Shown here: positions 4,177 to 6,702 of the stretch, piece after piece
How the letters are laid out: each line of letters starts with the position of its first letter
Numbering within the stretch: position 1 is the first letter of the stretch
Source: Treponema sp.
GTDB taxonomy: Bacteria > Spirochaetota > Spirochaetia > Treponematales > Breznakiellaceae
Assembly: GCA_009786715.1 (NCBI GenBank)
Contig: WQRN01000070.1
Span: 1 to 6,702, forward strand
Direction of reading: 5' to 3'
Length of the DNA stretch: 6,702 nt
Notes under the pieces: generated by a model
Seen by the model: only the letters and a program-made list of their open reading frames with translations
What the model was told of the DNA's origin: nothing
Databases searched by the model: none
Program-made: the position numbers and the translations under genes

Positions 4177-5315
4177 TGCGTGTAATTCCAATCGCGAGCG
4201 GTAAAGGCGGAGTGGGAAAATCCCTTGTCTCAGCAAACCTGGCCGTCTCCTTTGCGCAGGCAGGAAAGCGCGTTATACTGGCGGATCTCGATCTTGGAGC
4301 GTCAAACCTGCACCTTGTTTTAGGCATTCAAGCGCCGAAGAAAGGCATAGGCACATATTTAAATAATATAAAATCAAATTTTTCCGATATAATCACAGAC
4401 ACAGATGTCCGCGGTCTTCGTTTCATTCCCGGCGACAATGAAATCCCGGGCACCGCGAATCTTTCTTCTTCCCAGCGCAAATCTCTTGTAAAAAGATTAT
4501 TTGAATTAAAAGACGAAACTGATATTTTAATCCTCGATTTAGGAGCCGGAACGCATCAATCAATTTTAGACTTTTTCCTTCTTTCAAATCAGGGAATCGT
4601 AGTTTCGGCTCCGGCTGTTACTGCTGTTTTAAACGCCTATGTTTTTTTAAAAAATTCCGTGTTCCGCCTGATGTTCAGTTCATGCGCAAAAGGCTCCAAG
4701 GCGCGCGCATATCTGGAAAAAATCAGAAAAGACGGAGCGGGGCATATCTATATACCAAAACTTTTGCCGGAAATAAAAAATATCGATCCCGCGTCTTATG
4801 AAAAATTCGTAGAGCGCCTCGATGCCCTTCATCCGCGCCTCATCATGAACATGGTTGATGAACCGAAGAACGCCGATGTAGCGATGAAGATACGCCGTTC
4901 ATGCGAAGAATACCTTGATTTAAGAATAGAACACATGGGAATAATTTACCGCGATATGATTCAGGATAAAGCTCTCGCGGGAAGACTGCCTATAACGCTT
5001 TATAAACCGCAGTCAGTTTTATCGCAGGCAATTTACCGCATAGCGGATAAAATTCTGGAAACTCCTGAAGATAATTTTACTCCCGATGACAAACAAATTG
5101 ATGACAGTTTCGCGGAAGCGGAAATGGAAGCGGAACTCGACTTCGACACCAAGATGGAGTATGTCGAAGATCTTCTTCATTCAGGCGCAATGAGTCAGGG
5201 TGACTTGATAGAAACAGTTAAATCCCAGCAAATGGAAATTTCCAAACTTAAAAAGGAAAACAGCTTTATAAAATTAAAACTATCAAAAGCATTGCAGCAA
5301 GGTTTTAAAATCTAG
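4176..5315 (+). CDS. MinD/ParA (FlhG-like) P-loop ATPase with coiled-coil tail
   Basis: This 379-residue member of the deviant-Walker-A ATPases uses ATP-driven dimerisation to position cell structures. The deviant Walker A SGKGGVGKS is at residues 8-16 with the signature lysine K10 and K15; Walker A' VILADLDLGASNLHLVLG is at 33-50; Walker B is ILILDLGAGT at 117-126, followed by LDFFLLSNQGIVV. NMVDEP (225-230) fits the adenine-binding position. The DLGAG form, in place of the D-(S/T)-x-A-G of MinD and FlhG, marks the spirochaete and deltaproteobacterial subgroup. After residue 295 comes an acidic linker and a helical coiled-coil tail (about 345-375), instead of a short MinD membrane helix. ATG 4176 is chosen over any earlier start because AGGGGAGGAA (4161-4170) precedes it by 5 nt and the Walker A follows at once. 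Likely roles are flagellar or envelope placement; the target is not shown by sequence. Confidence 0.88.
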   Translation: MRVIPIASGKGGVGKSLVSANLAVSFAQAGKRVILADLDLGASNLHLVLGIQAPKKGIGTYLNNIKSNFSDIITDTDVRGLRFIPGDNEIPGTANLSSSQRKSLVKRLFELKDETDILILDLGAGTHQSILDFFLLSNQGIVVSAPAVTAVLNAYVFLKNSVFRLMFSSCAKGSKARAYLEKIRKDGAGHIYIPKLLPEIKNIDPASYEKFVERLDALHPRLIMNMVDEPKNADVAMKIRRSCEEYLDLRIEHMGIIYRDMIQDKALAGRLPITLYKPQSVLSQAIYRIADKILETPEDNFTPDDKQIDDSFAEAEMEAELDFDTKMEYVEDLLHSGAMSQGDLIETVKSQQMEISKLKKENSFIKLKLSKALQQGFKI

Positions 5316-5316
5316 T

Positions 5317-6354
5317 ATGTTTTTATCAATTACTTTTCCGTCATGGTTAAAACCGGAAGTAATTCCCGGTCTTCCGGTACGCTGGTACGGGGTTATGTAC
5401 ATCTTCGCGTTCGCGACGGCATTTTTGGTATACAGAAAACAGATAAAAGAACGAAATTTTCCAATGTCAGACGACAATCTTACAAATATGTTTACATGGG
5501 GAATATTATCGCTGATCATCGGAGCAAGGCTTTTTTCCACACTTATTTATGAAACAAGCAATATATACCTAAGACAACCCTGGCTAATCTTCTGGCCGTT
5601 CAGAAACGGGCAGTTCACAGGGCTTCAGGGAATGAGTTATCACGGCGGCGCATTCGGGGGCCTGCTTGCCGTTATAATTTACGCAAAAGTAAAAAAAATA
5701 AGTTTCAGGGAAATAGGCGATATGTTTGCCGCGAGCATTCCTCTTGGCTACACATTCGGAAGACTTGGAAATTTTATAAACGCGGAATTATACGGAAGGG
5801 CAACAACTAGCCCAATCGGAATGATCTTCCCAAACGCAAAGCCGCTTCCGGCAAGCGAAAACTGGGTTATAGAAATAGCGGAAAAAACTAATACGGCGAT
5901 TACAGGCGCTTTTGTAAACCTTCCACGCCACCCTTCACAGCTTTACGAAATGCTGTTTGAAGGAGTTATTCTTTGGGCTCTGATCTGGTTCTTCAGGAAC
6001 AGAAAGCCTTTTAAGGGATTTTTGGTAGGTCTGTATTTCCTCGGTTACGGTTTTTTCCGTTTTATTATCGAGTATTTCCGCGAACCGGATGCCGATCTTG
6101 GTTACCGATTGGAGTTTGTTAAAACCTCTCTGCCTGCGGCCTATGCTCACCCTCTATTCAGTTTTTCAACCGGGCAGATTCTTTGCTTCTGGATGATAAT
6201 GTTCGGCGTTGTCTGGCTCATTATCGCTTCCCGTCTGCCAAATAAGGAAGTGGTTTATATTTACGGCAAAGAAGAGGAAATTCCCAAAACAAACAGGGAA
6301 GACACCAACAAAGAACGAAACAAAAGGCGAAAATTGAGGAAAAAACTCAGATAA
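5317..6354 (+). CDS. lgt: Prolipoprotein diacylglyceryl transferase
   Basis: Lgt is an inner-membrane enzyme that moves diacylglycerol from phosphatidylglycerol to the lipobox cysteine of prolipoproteins, the first step in lipoprotein maturation. At 345 residues it is longer than E. coli Lgt (291). Key motifs are all present: RWYG (22-25), the essential-histidine motif MSYHGG with H109, the Lgt signature GRLGNFINAELYGR (148-161), HPSQLYE (205-211) and FFRFIIEYFREPD with R248, E252 and R255. Seven or so membrane segments are interspersed. The C-terminus carries an extra charged tail of about 45 residues ending in RNKRRKLRKKLR-like basic sequence. ATG 5317 is 1 nt after the MinD-like stop; the nearest AAGG is 14 nt away, so translation probably depends on coupling. 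The four lipoproteins encoded to the left are natural substrates. Confidence 0.97.
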   Translation: MFLSITFPSWLKPEVIPGLPVRWYGVMYIFAFATAFLVYRKQIKERNFPMSDDNLTNMFTWGILSLIIGARLFSTLIYETSNIYLRQPWLIFWPFRNGQFTGLQGMSYHGGAFGGLLAVIIYAKVKKISFREIGDMFAASIPLGYTFGRLGNFINAELYGRATTSPIGMIFPNAKPLPASENWVIEIAEKTNTAITGAFVNLPRHPSQLYEMLFEGVILWALIWFFRNRKPFKGFLVGLYFLGYGFFRFIIEYFREPDADLGYRLEFVKTSLPAAYAHPLFSFSTGQILCFWMIMFGVVWLIIASRLPNKEVVYIYGKEEEIPKTNREDTNKERNKRRKLRKKLR

Positions 6355-6425
6355 AGTATTTTAACATCATATAACACTTGAAAAAAAACCATTTTTTTGG
6401 TACTATAAATACAAATGGAGGGTCT
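6355..6425 (+). promoter_or_regulatory. Promoter region of the oadG operon
   Basis: TTGAAA at 6378-6383 and TACTAT at 6401-6406 are 17 bp apart; TATAAA at 6404-6409 is an alternative -10 with 20-bp spacing. A start near 6413 would leave a very short leader with GGAGGG (6417-6422) 3-4 nt before ATG 6426. No terminator is seen after lgt, so some transcripts may also read through. Confidence 0.45.
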
Positions 6426-6674
6426 ATGACTATAACTACAACCATACAGGATATGTTTTTTCAGTCCGATATTCTTGATTTAATCATTATGTGTGTTGTC
6501 ATTATTCTTATGGTAGTAATGCTTATAAGAATTGGAAGGGGCGTAGAGGCAAGGTCTGCCAGTGAAAAACCTACGCCGCCTCCTGTCGCATCCGCAGCTG
6601 CAAGCTCTCAAAACGAAGCTGTTACAGCCGCAATATCCGCCGCTGTTAATGAATACAGAAAAAAGAATAAATAG
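6426..6674 (+). CDS. oadG: OadG-like sodium-pump decarboxylase gamma subunit
   Basis: OadG is the small single-pass subunit that holds the biotin-dependent decarboxylase alpha subunit to the membrane sodium pump (beta subunit). The 82-residue product has a short N-terminus, one membrane helix (about residues 14-35, DILDLIIMCVVIILMVVMLI), a basic RIGRGVEAR end, a proline/alanine linker (KPTPPPVASAAASS) and a C-terminal helix NEAVTAAISAAVNEYRKKNK. This helix has the E-x-V-x-A-A-I-x-A-A-V-x-x-Y pattern of the family and contacts the alpha subunit. ATG 6426 is chosen because GGAGGG lies directly upstream; the frame is open back to a TTG at 6378, but that sits in the -35 box and has no ribosome site. 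The next gene starts 14 nt after the stop. Confidence 0.8.
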   Translation: MTITTTIQDMFFQSDILDLIIMCVVIILMVVMLIRIGRGVEARSASEKPTPPPVASAAASSQNEAVTAAISAAVNEYRKKNK

Positions 6675-6688
6675 TAAGGAAGGAAAAA

Positions 6689-6702
6689 ATGCCTAAAGTA
6701 AA
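6689..6702 (+). CDS. First codons of the next gene, probably decarboxylase alpha subunit (partial)
   Basis: ATG 6689 is preceded by a double ribosome site AAGGAAGGA (6676-6684) and reads MPKV before the window ends. The strong ribosome site and 14-nt gap to oadG show a real operon start. Gene order oadG then oadA is common in sodium-pump decarboxylase operons, so the alpha (carboxyltransferase) subunit is the likely product. Four residues cannot confirm it. Confidence 0.5.

Overview
The window looks like chromosomal DNA of a spirochaete, most probably a Treponema-like gut or host-associated species. This rests on moderate G+C, four small lipoproteins with short signal peptides and relaxed lipoboxes, a DUF4398-type lipoprotein, a MinD/ParA-like ATPase carrying the DLGAG signature followed directly by lgt, and a minimal OadG subunit leading into a sodium-pump decarboxylase operon. 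The genus is an inference from gene content; no marker gene is present.

Layout. Bases 1-320 (+) hold the end of a HicB-type antitoxin and a complete HicA toxin that starts at TTG and overlaps the antitoxin stop. Bases 321-464 are AT-rich intergenic DNA with two CACGGAG motifs and a small hairpin. Bases 465-1007 (+) hold what I read as a decayed polytopic membrane-protein gene: one reading frame stays hydrophobic across two internal stops, and only its last 80 codons form an intact ORF. A good sigma-70-like promoter lies just before it. Bases 1015-2742 (-) are a tightly packed three-gene lipoprotein operon, transcribed CsgG-like > DUF4810 > DUF799/GNA1162-like, with a clear promoter and an upstream palindrome. 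A fourth lipoprotein (DUF4398, 2974-3540, -) stands separately. The divergent gap 3541-3735 contains a two-copy 53-bp tandem repeat. Bases 3736-6354 (+) form an operon of a four-TM protein, a MinD/FlhG-like ATPase with a coiled-coil tail, and lgt, joined by overlapping or 1-nt junctions. Bases 6426-6702 (+) start a second operon with oadG and the first codons of the next gene, probably the decarboxylase alpha subunit.

How it fits together. The central theme is the envelope. Lgt attaches the diacylglyceryl group to lipoproteins, and four of its likely substrates are encoded next door. The CsgG/DUF4810/DUF799 trio is a conserved lipoprotein locus also known from Neisseria and other proteobacteria; its function is poorly defined, and it is the best candidate here for an under-described system. 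The left end (toxin-antitoxin module, relic gene, short repeats) looks like an accessory region next to the core operons.
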